From: an uncultured Clostridia bacterium
Lineage (GTDB): Bacteria > Bacillota > Clostridia > Christensenellales > Borkfalkiaceae
Length of the DNA: 10,401 nt
Assembly: GCA_947627125.1 (NCBI GenBank)
Contig: CANQUY010000059.1
Location: 1 to 10,401 of the forward strand
Direction: 5' to 3'
In this document: positions 4,181 to 10,401 of the stretch, piece after piece
Layout: each line of letters begins with the position of its first letter
Position numbering within the stretch: position 1 is the first letter of the stretch
The notes under the pieces: generated by a model
Told to the model about the DNA's origin: nothing
Database searches by the model: none
The model's input: the letters and a program-made list of their open reading frames with translations, nothing else
Translations under genes and position numbers: made by a program

Positions 4181-6472
4181 TTAATTGGCATTATATTCGC
4201 CGTCTATCCACTGATACCGATTTTCCAAGAATTCAATTACAAAATCATAATATCCTTCAAAATCGTTTCTCGGATCGCCATCGTCAATAAAATCCCATAA
4301 AATCGCGTTCCGCTCTGCCGCTTTGCGGATGGACGCCTTATATTCTTTTAACTCATTTATTTGTTCCGACAGAGTTGCTTTTATTTCGTTCCATCTTGCG
4401 ATAACTTTCTGCTTGAACCAATCATTTCTTAGCATGTAATAAAACCAGGTATCACGCGCATACCATCCTTTATCGCTGCCATGTCCCGTAGAAGTGGGGC
4501 CTGAAACCGACCAGTCGAAGTCCCAAACAGGTCCCATGACGAGTTTCCCATTCGTTGTTTTGCTCATATAGACCGACTTCCAATTGATATCGACTTGTCC
4601 CATAAACTCCTGAACCAAATAATAGTCTATAAAAGTAGGCAAATCGACATATTCTTCAAATTCAGCTTGGGTAACTCCGGCCGTATGCGCCAATGAGTTT
4701 ACCGTTTGAATGTAGTTTTTGATATACTCAAACTGTTCTTGCGTGTATCTTTGGTCTGCTTCTGGATATTTAACATTAAAATAGCTGACTTTTCTTTCAA
4801 TATTATCGGGATTTTCTATTTTGAACCAATCAACGTTTTCCACCCCTTCGTCCTTGGCGTACTCATCCCATTCAACCAAAAACGGGACTTCCGTTGCTTT
4901 TTCGTCAAATTCGGCTTCAACGCCTACTCTGCCTATATCTTCTTGGACTTGTTCTGTCAACAAATATAAACCTGCATATGCGCCGTTCAAATAAACTTCA
5001 ACGTGCCTGGATTGAGGGACGAAAGCGCCATTCTCCTCTCTTATGCTCCTTGCAAACTTGAACGCGGCATAATCTTTTATTGCAGAGAAATCCTCATACA
5101 ACGCCAAAAGCACCCAACTTTTATAGCTCCCGAATCCGAATAAATTTTGCTTGTCATTGAATTTGATCCTATAAGGTTTCTTGGGGTAATTCATGGTCGC
5201 GTTGCCTCTCAACCGTATCCCCGCCCCCACAGGATCGAAATTGTACTCACTTTCGGCATTGATCAATGAAATTGAGCAATTGACATAGTTCTCCTTGTCC
5301 GGAATGGGAGCCGAATTTTCTGTATTGATAATAAAGACAGGTAAATTCAGGGTATCTATTTCTGTTTCGATACGAACCGTTAAATCGGACGTAATTTTAG
5401 TAATACGGTAGATATTTTCGGCATGCGTATCCGCTTCGCCCTTTAGATTGCTATATCCGGAATCGGGCGTTGCCCCGATATTTTTCAGCTTATATCCTAT
5501 TCCCAAAACCACTTCAAAATTTACTTGCCCGGTTCCGTCCTTTATGAGTTCCCCGTTACTTGAATCTCTGGAATATGCGACCAATGAATCCGTGCCCGTG
5601 GTTTCGTAATCTTGCGTGTTATATACGCGGACCGAAACCCCATCGCCGCACGCAAACTCTACTTTATATGCGTATATCTCACCAACGGTCGTTTGAACAC
5701 CGCAAGCGCAATTCAAGATCTTATCTGCGTCGTCTGTTCTTTGAGCTTCACCGAAGTTGTGTGCCTCTCTTAAAACGTTCCCGCAAAGCCTGCAAACTTG
5801 CCAATGCCACATATCATCGCAGGCATATTCTCCATACGCATGATTTTCCTGTTCCGCATCCAATATCTCTTTTTTCGTAGCCTCGCATTCGGTGCAAGAA
5901 TATGTTTTTACGCCCGGAGTAATGCAGGTCGGTTGCGTGGTAATACTTCCGTCATCCCAGGTGTGCCCCGCTTCAGGCAATGCATCCTCCAGGATTTGAA
6001 CTGAGCCATCGGTAAAAGTTATGTATATCGACCCGCAAACCACATCTACATTTTTGATCCCGATGCCATTGGCCCCGCCGGGCCCTTTCAGAGAGTCCAG
6101 CCATTCCTTTTCACTTAAAACGGGGTCGTCGGTGGTATATTGCACATATAACTCATATGCAGAAAGACCGTCGGTCCCATCTTTACCGTCCGTACCCTGC
6201 GGTCCTCGTTCCCCCTGAATGCCTCGTTCACCCTGCGGCCCTTGCTCACCCTGAATGCCTTGGGCTCCCTGGGGGCCTTGTTCCCCTTGCAGGGAAGCGC
6301 GCCATCCCTCCTCGCTTAAAACGCCGTCGGCAGTCCCGTTGTCTTTGATATAAGCGTCAACATATAAATCATATGCCGACTTCGGTAAATCGCCCGCACA
6401 AGCGCTGCAAATGAATAAGTCAAAGACAGCCGAAATAACGAGCACAATACCAACAAATATTTTTCTTTTCAT
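4181..6472 (-). CDS. CotH-kinase surface lipoprotein with collagen-like stalk
   Basis: The 763-residue protein has a basic, hydrophobic N-terminus ending in CSAC (22-25), probably a degenerate lipobox. Two related modules, SAYDLYV...VLSEEGWRASLQG (32-63) and SAYELYV...VLSEKEWLDSLKG (104-130), bracket 13 collagen-like Gly-X-Y triplets (63-101). A Cys/His-rich module follows (about 170-260: C183, C193, C196, H211, C218, C227, C230, H238, C255, C257), then a beta-rich region (about 265-372). The CotH domain (about 378-755) shows IRLRGNATMNYPKKPYRIKF, SWVLLALYEDFSAIKDY, GLYLLTEQV and GPVWDFDW. CotH proteins are atypical protein kinases; in Bacillus the name comes from a spore-coat member. Here the layout points to a cell-surface kinase on a stalk. 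Start ATG 6472 has AAGGAG at 6478-6483; the ATG at 6493 has none. The gene is monocistronic. Confidence 0.9.
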   Translation of the reverse strand: MKRKIFVGIVLVISAVFDLFICSACAGDLPKSAYDLYVDAYIKDNGTADGVLSEEGWRASLQGEQGPQGAQGIQGEQGPQGERGIQGERGPQGTDGKDGTDGLSAYELYVQYTTDDPVLSEKEWLDSLKGPGGANGIGIKNVDVVCGSIYITFTDGSVQILEDALPEAGHTWDDGSITTQPTCITPGVKTYSCTECEATKKEILDAEQENHAYGEYACDDMWHWQVCRLCGNVLREAHNFGEAQRTDDADKILNCACGVQTTVGEIYAYKVEFACGDGVSVRVYNTQDYETTGTDSLVAYSRDSSNGELIKDGTGQVNFEVVLGIGYKLKNIGATPDSGYSNLKGEADTHAENIYRITKITSDLTVRIETEIDTLNLPVFIINTENSAPIPDKENYVNCSISLINAESEYNFDPVGAGIRLRGNATMNYPKKPYRIKFNDKQNLFGFGSYKSWVLLALYEDFSAIKDYAAFKFARSIREENGAFVPQSRHVEVYLNGAYAGLYLLTEQVQEDIGRVGVEAEFDEKATEVPFLVEWDEYAKDEGVENVDWFKIENPDNIERKVSYFNVKYPEADQRYTQEQFEYIKNYIQTVNSLAHTAGVTQAEFEEYVDLPTFIDYYLVQEFMGQVDINWKSVYMSKTTNGKLVMGPVWDFDWSVSGPTSTGHGSDKGWYARDTWFYYMLRNDWFKQKVIARWNEIKATLSEQINELKEYKASIRKAAERNAILWDFIDDGDPRNDFEGYYDFVIEFLENRYQWIDGEYNAN

Positions 6473-6604
6473 ATCATCTCCTTTGTGATTCAAACTTGAG
6501 GAATTTTTGTGCTTGCCTGCAACTCCCGCAGTTTTTATGGTAACGCGCCGAATATAACAATGCTGAGCATGATCAAAGAAGTTTCCTTAAAATTAACTGT
6601 TATA

Positions 6605-6633
6605 ATCATAGCATATTTCGCGGAGGATTGCAA
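6605..6633 (-). promoter_or_regulatory. Extended -10 promoter of the CotH-lipoprotein gene
   Basis: On the minus strand TTGCAA (6628-6633) is followed after 17 bp by TATGAT (6605-6610), preceded by TGC, which makes an extended -10. The start near 6598 leaves a leader of about 125 bases. I see no recognisable riboswitch in this leader. Confidence 0.65.
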
Positions 6634-6650
6634 CACTAAAATAGTTCACT

Positions 6651-6691
6651 CGCAGACTTCGTACACGTTTACGTTCTCAGCATGACGCCGC
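6651..6691. repeat. Dispersed repeat, short copy
   Basis: CGCAGACTTCG followed by ACGTTCTCAGCATGACGCCGC matches the right half of the 6824-6892 repeat, differing in the short centre. The last 20 bases also occur at 129-147. The copy has no coding sense. Confidence 0.6.
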
Positions 6692-6823
6692 AATGGAATG
6701 GCGGGGCAGGAGGACGTAGCCGCCGCGTCATTCTGAGAAAGAGAGCAGGATGAGAGAACGGGGATTAACCCGAAGAATCTCGCGGCGAATGTCGGTAAGG
6801 CATGCGGCGAGTGTTTGTAAAGC

Positions 6824-6892
6824 ATGCGGCGAGATGCTTCGGTAGGGCTTCCGCAGACTTCGGTCGGCTCACGTTCTCAGCATGACGCCGCT
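6824..6892. repeat. Dispersed repeat, long copy
   Basis: This copy has the same 69-bp length and orientation as 80-148, with identical ends and a divergent centre. A shortened ATGCGGCGAG unit also precedes it at 6802-6811, so the element is locally reiterated. Confidence 0.7.
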
Positions 6893-6911
6893 ATGGGCTT
6901 TCGTGCATTTT

Positions 6912-7013
6912 ATGGGATCCTTCGCTACGCTCAGGATGAGCGGGCGGGGCAAGATGAGCGGGTGGGGCAGGAGTCACCCGCTCATTCTGAGGGAGCAAAG
7001 CGACCGAAGAATC
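6912..7013. repeat. Inverted-repeat intergenic element
   Basis: GGGATCCTTCGCT...CTCAGGATGAGCGGG (6914-6943) is followed by an inverted, diverged counterpart, CCGCTCATTCTGAGGGAGC...CGAAGAATCCC (6978-7012). Together they could fold into a long imperfect hairpin. Between them GATGAGCGGG(C/T)GGGGCA is tandemly repeated (about 6935-6970). A single arm (ATGGGATCCTTCGCT) recurs at 1317-1331, and a CATTCTGAG...CGAAGAATC arm at 6729-6778. The rest of 6634-7090 holds nothing else that I can identify. Confidence 0.6.
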
Positions 7014-7090
7014 CCCTTGAACGAAGTCGCCGCCGTGGGTTTATGAGATCTTCTCGGCTGCGCCTCGGGATGAAGGGTGGCGGTGGGCAT

Positions 7091-7123
7091 AAAAAAGAAA
7101 AGCCGTGGGCGGGTGCCCGCGGC
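7091..7123 (-). terminator. Intrinsic terminator of the hydrogenase operon
   Basis: GCCGTGGGC (7102-7110) pairs with GCCCGCGGC (7115-7123) around GGGT, with one G-T pair. On the minus strand a T-rich tail follows (TTTTCTTTTTT, plus 7091-7101). It lies 30 bp beyond the hydA stop codon. Confidence 0.85.
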
Positions 7124-7152
7124 CTTTCTTCTACAAAGGAGTTGGTGGGTGA

Positions 7153-8877
7153 TCAGATCCTCTTGTCCTCGCGGTAGTGCGTGTGGAGGACTTTGTGCGC
7201 CTTCTCGCTGTTGGGAGCGCCGAAGTATTCATCATAGATCATCTTGATGACAGGCGTTTCATTGGAGCGGCGGTATTCGTTCTTCTTGTCGCTCGTGTAG
7301 AGCGCTTCCGCGCGGAGAGATTTCAAATTTTGGCTGTTGCGGATGCTGTCGGGAAGGGTCGGCTGGCCGCCGCCGTTGACACAGCCGCCGGGGCAGGCCA
7401 TGATCTCGATGAAGTCGTAGTGGCGGGTACCGTTCTTGAGCCCTTCAATGATCTCCTTGGCGTTTGCAAGGCCGCTTGCGACGGCGACTCTGATCTCCTT
7501 GCCTGCGATCTTATACGTCGCTTCCTTGATGGGGGAAACGCCGCGGACCTCGTGGAAGTCAACAACTTCAAACTGCCCGTCGAGCATCTGTGCGGCCACG
7601 CGGAGAGCGGCTTCCATGACGCCGCCGCTCGCGCCGAAGATGGTGCCGCCGCCCGAGCAGGTGGCAAAGGGATTGTCGAATTCCTCTTCGGGGAGGGAGT
7701 TGAAGTCGAGGCCTGCCGTCTTGATCATGCGGGCGAGTTCCCTCGTCGTGAGGGCTGTATCGACCTCGCCGCCCATCTCGGGACGGGTGCATTCGTACTT
7801 CTTCGCCGTGCAGGGAATGACGGAGACGACATAGAGATCCTTGGGATCGATGCCGTTCTTCTCGCAATAGTACGTCTTGAGGAGCCCGCCGAACATCTCC
7901 TGCGGGGATTTGCAGGTGGAGAGGTGGGGGATCATCTCGGGATATTTCTGTTCCACGAACTTGACCCAACCGGGGCAGCAGCTCGTGAACATGGGCATGG
8001 TGCCGCCGTTCTGGATGCGGTTGATGAGCTCGGACGCCTCCTCCATGATGGTGAGGTCGGCCGTGACGTCCATGTTGAACACTTCCACATTGCCGAGCCT
8101 GCGGATGGCCGCGACCATCTTGCCCTCGACGTTGGTGCCGACGGGGTTGCCGAACGCCTCGCCGAGCGTGGCACGGACAGAGGGAGCCGTGAAGAACACG
8201 ACCTTTTTCTGCGGATCGGCGATCGCGTCCCAAACATCATCGACGGTGGTGCGCTCTCTCAGAGCTCCGACGGGGCAGGCCACGACGCACTGGCCGCAGC
8301 CGACGCAGACGGAGGACATGAGGTCCATTTCGAATGCGCTGCCGACGTGGGCGTTGTATCCTCTGCCGATCGCTCCGATCGCGCCGACGGCCTGTTTGTT
8401 GCAGGCGGCGACACAGCGCATGCAGTTGATGCACTTATCCCTGTCGCGCACGACATAGGGAGCGGAGAAATCGATGGGATGACGGGTATCGTCGCTCTCG
8501 AAATAGTGGGGGTCGCAGTTATATTCGATGGAGAGCCGCTGGAGCTCGCAGTTGCCCGCTCTCTCGCACGCGAGGCATTCCTTCTTGTGCTTTGAAAGCA
8601 TGAGCTCAAGAGTCATCTGACGGCTCTTTCTCACCTTCTCGGTGTTCGTCTTGACCTCCATGCCCTCGGAAACGGGATAGACGCAGGCGGCAACAAGACC
8701 GCGCGCGCCCGTCGCTTCCACAAGGCACATGCGGCAGGAACCGACGCAGTTGACGTCCTTGAGGTAGCAGAGGGTGGGAATGACGACGCCCGCCTGACGG
8801 GCTGCGTCGAGAACGGTGGAACCCTCGGGTACGGAAACGGGAATATTATTGATTTTCAGATTGATCATGTTAGCCAT
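7153..8877 (-). CDS. hydA: [FeFe]-hydrogenase catalytic subunit (HydA type)
   Basis: The 574-residue cytosolic enzyme makes or uses H2. Domains in order: an N-terminal [2Fe-2S] ferredoxin domain (C37, C48, C51, C65); a His-ligated [4Fe-4S] site (H97, C101, C104, C110); two [4Fe-4S] clusters (C149/152/155/159 and C191/194/197/201); and the H-cluster domain with TSCCPGW (298-304), PCTAKKYE (355-362) and EIMACPGGCVNGGGQP (491-506). The expected cluster ligands are C301, C356, C495 and C499, with C300 as the proton-transfer Cys. A small-subunit-like tail (about 541-570) ends the protein. There is no extra C-terminal [2Fe-2S] domain such as Thermotoga HydA has. The gene lies 11 bases after hydB, with GAGGTGA (8884-8890) overlapping the hydB stop codon, so the two are in one operon. 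Beside a NuoF-like subunit, an electron-bifurcating NADH/ferredoxin role is likely. Maturases HydE, HydF and HydG are not in the window. Confidence 0.96.
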   Translation of the reverse strand: MANMINLKINNIPVSVPEGSTVLDAARQAGVVIPTLCYLKDVNCVGSCRMCLVEATGARGLVAACVYPVSEGMEVKTNTEKVRKSRQMTLELMLSKHKKECLACERAGNCELQRLSIEYNCDPHYFESDDTRHPIDFSAPYVVRDRDKCINCMRCVAACNKQAVGAIGAIGRGYNAHVGSAFEMDLMSSVCVGCGQCVVACPVGALRERTTVDDVWDAIADPQKKVVFFTAPSVRATLGEAFGNPVGTNVEGKMVAAIRRLGNVEVFNMDVTADLTIMEEASELINRIQNGGTMPMFTSCCPGWVKFVEQKYPEMIPHLSTCKSPQEMFGGLLKTYYCEKNGIDPKDLYVVSVIPCTAKKYECTRPEMGGEVDTALTTRELARMIKTAGLDFNSLPEEEFDNPFATCSGGGTIFGASGGVMEAALRVAAQMLDGQFEVVDFHEVRGVSPIKEATYKIAGKEIRVAVASGLANAKEIIEGLKNGTRHYDFIEIMACPGGCVNGGGQPTLPDSIRNSQNLKSLRAEALYTSDKKNEYRRSNETPVIKMIYDEYFGAPNSEKAHKVLHTHYREDKRI

Positions 8878-8888
8878 TTTCAGTCACC

Positions 8889-10401
8889 TCACTTTTTCTC
8901 AACTGCTTTGAACTTGCAGTTGCTCTGGCAGACGCCGCACTTGATACATTTTGCGGGATCGATCTCGAAGGAAGCGAGCTTGTGGCCGGGGGCAACATAG
9001 TCCGTACGGGTGATCGCCGAAACGGGGCAGTTTCTTGCGCAGAGGCCGCAGCCGATGCACTTTTCCTTGTCGATCGTGTAGCTGAGGAGCGCCTTGCAGA
9101 CGCCCGCCGTGCAGTGATGATTCTTGATGTGGTCCTCATACTCGTCCCTGAAGTGATGCAGGGTGGAGAGGATGGGGTTGGGAGCGGACTGACCGAGGGC
9201 GCAGAGGGAAGAGGACTTCATGTGCTCTGCGAGGGCCTCGATCTTCTCGATATCGCCGTCCTCGCCCTTGCCCTCGGTGATCTTCGTGAGAAGGTCCAAA
9301 AGGCGGCGGGTACCGATACGGCAGGGAGTGCACTTGCCGCACGATTCGTCGGCCGTGAATTCGAGATAGAACTTGGAGATATCCACCATGCAGGTGTCCT
9401 CGTCGAGGACGATGAGGCCGCCCGAGCCCATCATGGAGCCGATCGCGACGAGATTATCGAAATCGATGGGGGTATCTATGAGGCTTGCGGGAATGCAGCC
9501 GCCCGAAGGACCGCCCGTCTGGGCCGCCTTGAACTTCTTTCCGTTGGGAATGCCGCCGCCGATCTCCTCAATGATCTCGCGGAGCGTCGTGCCCATGGGA
9601 ACTTCCACGAGGCCGACGTTGGTGATCTTGCCGCCGAGCGCAAAGACCTTGGTGCCCTTGCTCTTTTCGGTGCCGATGGAGGCATACCACTGCGCGCCCT
9701 TCATGATGATGGGGTTGATATTCGCCCAGGTTTCCACATTGTTCAGAATGGTGGGCTTGCCGAATAGACCCTTGACGGCGGGGAAGGGAGGACGGGGACG
9801 GGGTTCGCCGCGGTGACCCTCGATGGAGGTCATGAGCGCGGTTTCCTCGCCGCAGACGAACGCGCCCGCGCCAAGACGGATGTCGATATCGAAATCGAAC
9901 CCGAGGCCCAGGATATTCTTGCCGAGCAGGCCGTATTCATGCGCCTGCGCAATGGCGATCTTAAGACGGTGAACGGCGACGGGATATTCCGCACGCACAT
10001 AGATGTAACCCTGGTGGGCGCCGATCGCATAGCCCGCGATGGTCATTGCCTCGAGCACGCTGTGAGGGTCGCCCTCGAGCACGGAGCGGTCCATGAATGC
10101 GCCGGGGTCGCCCTCGTCGGCATTGCAGCAGACATACTTGATATCTCCCTGCGAGGCCTTGGCGAAGCTCCACTTTCTGCCTGTGGGGAAGCCTGCGCCG
10201 CCGCGGCCGCGGAGGCCCGAGTCGAGCACTTCCTTGATGACGTCGTCGGGGGTCATTGTCGTGAGGACCTTTTCGATGGCGGAATAGTCGCCCGCCGCGA
10301 TGGCCTCTTCGATATCCTCCGCCGCGATCACGCCGCAGTTGCGGAGCGCGATGCGCATCTGCTTTTTATAGAAGGGGGTTTCCGCAAAGGGAATGACGGA
10401 G
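8889..10401 (-). CDS. hydB: HydB/NuoF-like NAD- and FMN-binding hydrogenase subunit (5' partial)
   Basis: The frame is open to the window edge. The 14 codons upstream of the internal ATG at 10358 read SVIPFAETPFYKKQ, which continues the family's conserved N-terminal region. The real start therefore lies outside and 10358 should not be used. Numbering from that ATG: the NADH/FMN fold carries GLRGRGGAGFPTGRKW (48-63), CCNADEGDPGAFMDR (77-91) and GAGAFVCGEETALMTSIEGHRG (163-184). The NuoF [4Fe-4S] site is C340, C343, C346 and C386. A C-terminal double ferredoxin domain has C434/437/440/444 and C471/474/477/481. Family members near 600 residues also have an N-terminal thioredoxin-like [2Fe-2S] domain, not visible here. 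The subunit passes electrons between NADH and HydA. The order hydB-hydA predicts a NuoE-like hydC just beyond the right edge. Confidence 0.95.
   Translation of the reverse strand, partial: SVIPFAETPFYKKQMRIALRNCGVIAAEDIEEAIAAGDYSAIEKVLTTMTPDDVIKEVLDSGLRGRGGAGFPTGRKWSFAKASQGDIKYVCCNADEGDPGAFMDRSVLEGDPHSVLEAMTIAGYAIGAHQGYIYVRAEYPVAVHRLKIAIAQAHEYGLLGKNILGLGFDFDIDIRLGAGAFVCGEETALMTSIEGHRGEPRPRPPFPAVKGLFGKPTILNNVETWANINPIIMKGAQWYASIGTEKSKGTKVFALGGKITNVGLVEVPMGTTLREIIEEIGGGIPNGKKFKAAQTGGPSGGCIPASLIDTPIDFDNLVAIGSMMGSGGLIVLDEDTCMVDISKFYLEFTADESCGKCTPCRIGTRRLLDLLTKITEGKGEDGDIEKIEALAEHMKSSSLCALGQSAPNPILSTLHHFRDEYEDHIKNHHCTAGVCKALLSYTIDKEKCIGCGLCARNCPVSAITRTDYVAPGHKLASFEIDPAKCIKCGVCQSNCKFKAVEKK

Noticed and set aside
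6473..6598. Possible riboswitch in the leader of the CotH gene
   Set aside because: The leader is about 125 bases, but I find only short weak pairings and no known aptamer core.
6824..7177. 117-codon plus-strand frame
   Set aside because: It is built from dispersed repeats and a terminator, with no ribosome binding site.
7177..8595. Long plus-strand open frame of 472 codons opposite hydA
   Set aside because: It is antisense to a gene with every hydrogenase signature motif. Its His/Asp/Ala/Gly/Val-rich product with no recognisable domain is what the complement of GC-rich codons gives.
8982..9767. Plus-strand open frame of 261 codons opposite hydB
   Set aside because: It is a shadow of the NuoF-like coding sequence, with no start signal and no domain.
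1..10401. CRISPR array, insertion sequence or rRNA
   Set aside because: No regularly spaced direct repeats, no transposase and no rRNA sequence are visible. The repeats are irregular intergenic modules.

Overview
The window looks like a chromosomal segment of an anaerobic, probably gut-associated Clostridia-type Bacillota. This is inferred from AAGGAG-type ribosome binding sites, sigma-A promoters close to consensus, a CmpB-type membrane protein, a surface lipoprotein with a CotH kinase domain and collagen-like repeats, and a fermentative [FeFe]-hydrogenase operon. No 16S gene or other marker is present, so the lineage cannot be fixed more closely.

Layout. (1) 1-1600: a small cassette of two divergent genes, a Cys-rich lipoprotein on the minus strand and an XRE-type repressor on the plus strand. 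They share a 50-bp near-perfect dyad that covers both promoters. Each gene ends in its own terminator, and near-identical 47-bp direct repeats (26-72 and 1345-1391) flank the pair. (2) 1608-2405: a five-helix membrane protein of the CmpB family (minus strand) with its own promoter and terminator. (3) 2465-2634: a tRNA-Pro with anticodon AGG, a consensus promoter and a terminator. (4) 2720-3961: an AT-rich plus-strand operon downstream of the tRNA. It holds a protein resembling the uracil-DNA-glycosylase superfamily, a translationally coupled 94-residue protein with a PRGRV motif, and an overlapping 47-codon frame. (5) 4035-4168: two hairpins between convergent genes. (6) 4181-6633: a minus-strand surface lipoprotein with a collagen-like stalk, a Cys-rich module and a C-terminal CotH kinase domain. 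(7) 6634-7090: a gene-free stretch of dispersed repeats. (8) 7091-10401: the distal part of an [FeFe]-hydrogenase operon on the minus strand, with hydB running off the right edge followed by complete hydA and a terminator. The hydC-like subunit would lie just outside.

Functional links. HydB and HydA belong to one cytosolic NAD- and ferredoxin-linked hydrogenase that would dispose of fermentation electrons as H2. The XRE repressor most likely controls itself and the divergent lipoprotein. The lipoprotein and the CotH protein share a Cys/His-rich surface module. The least explained part is the AT-rich operon beside the tRNA, which could be a DNA-repair or defence-like module. That is inference from two recognisable motifs and from its context.
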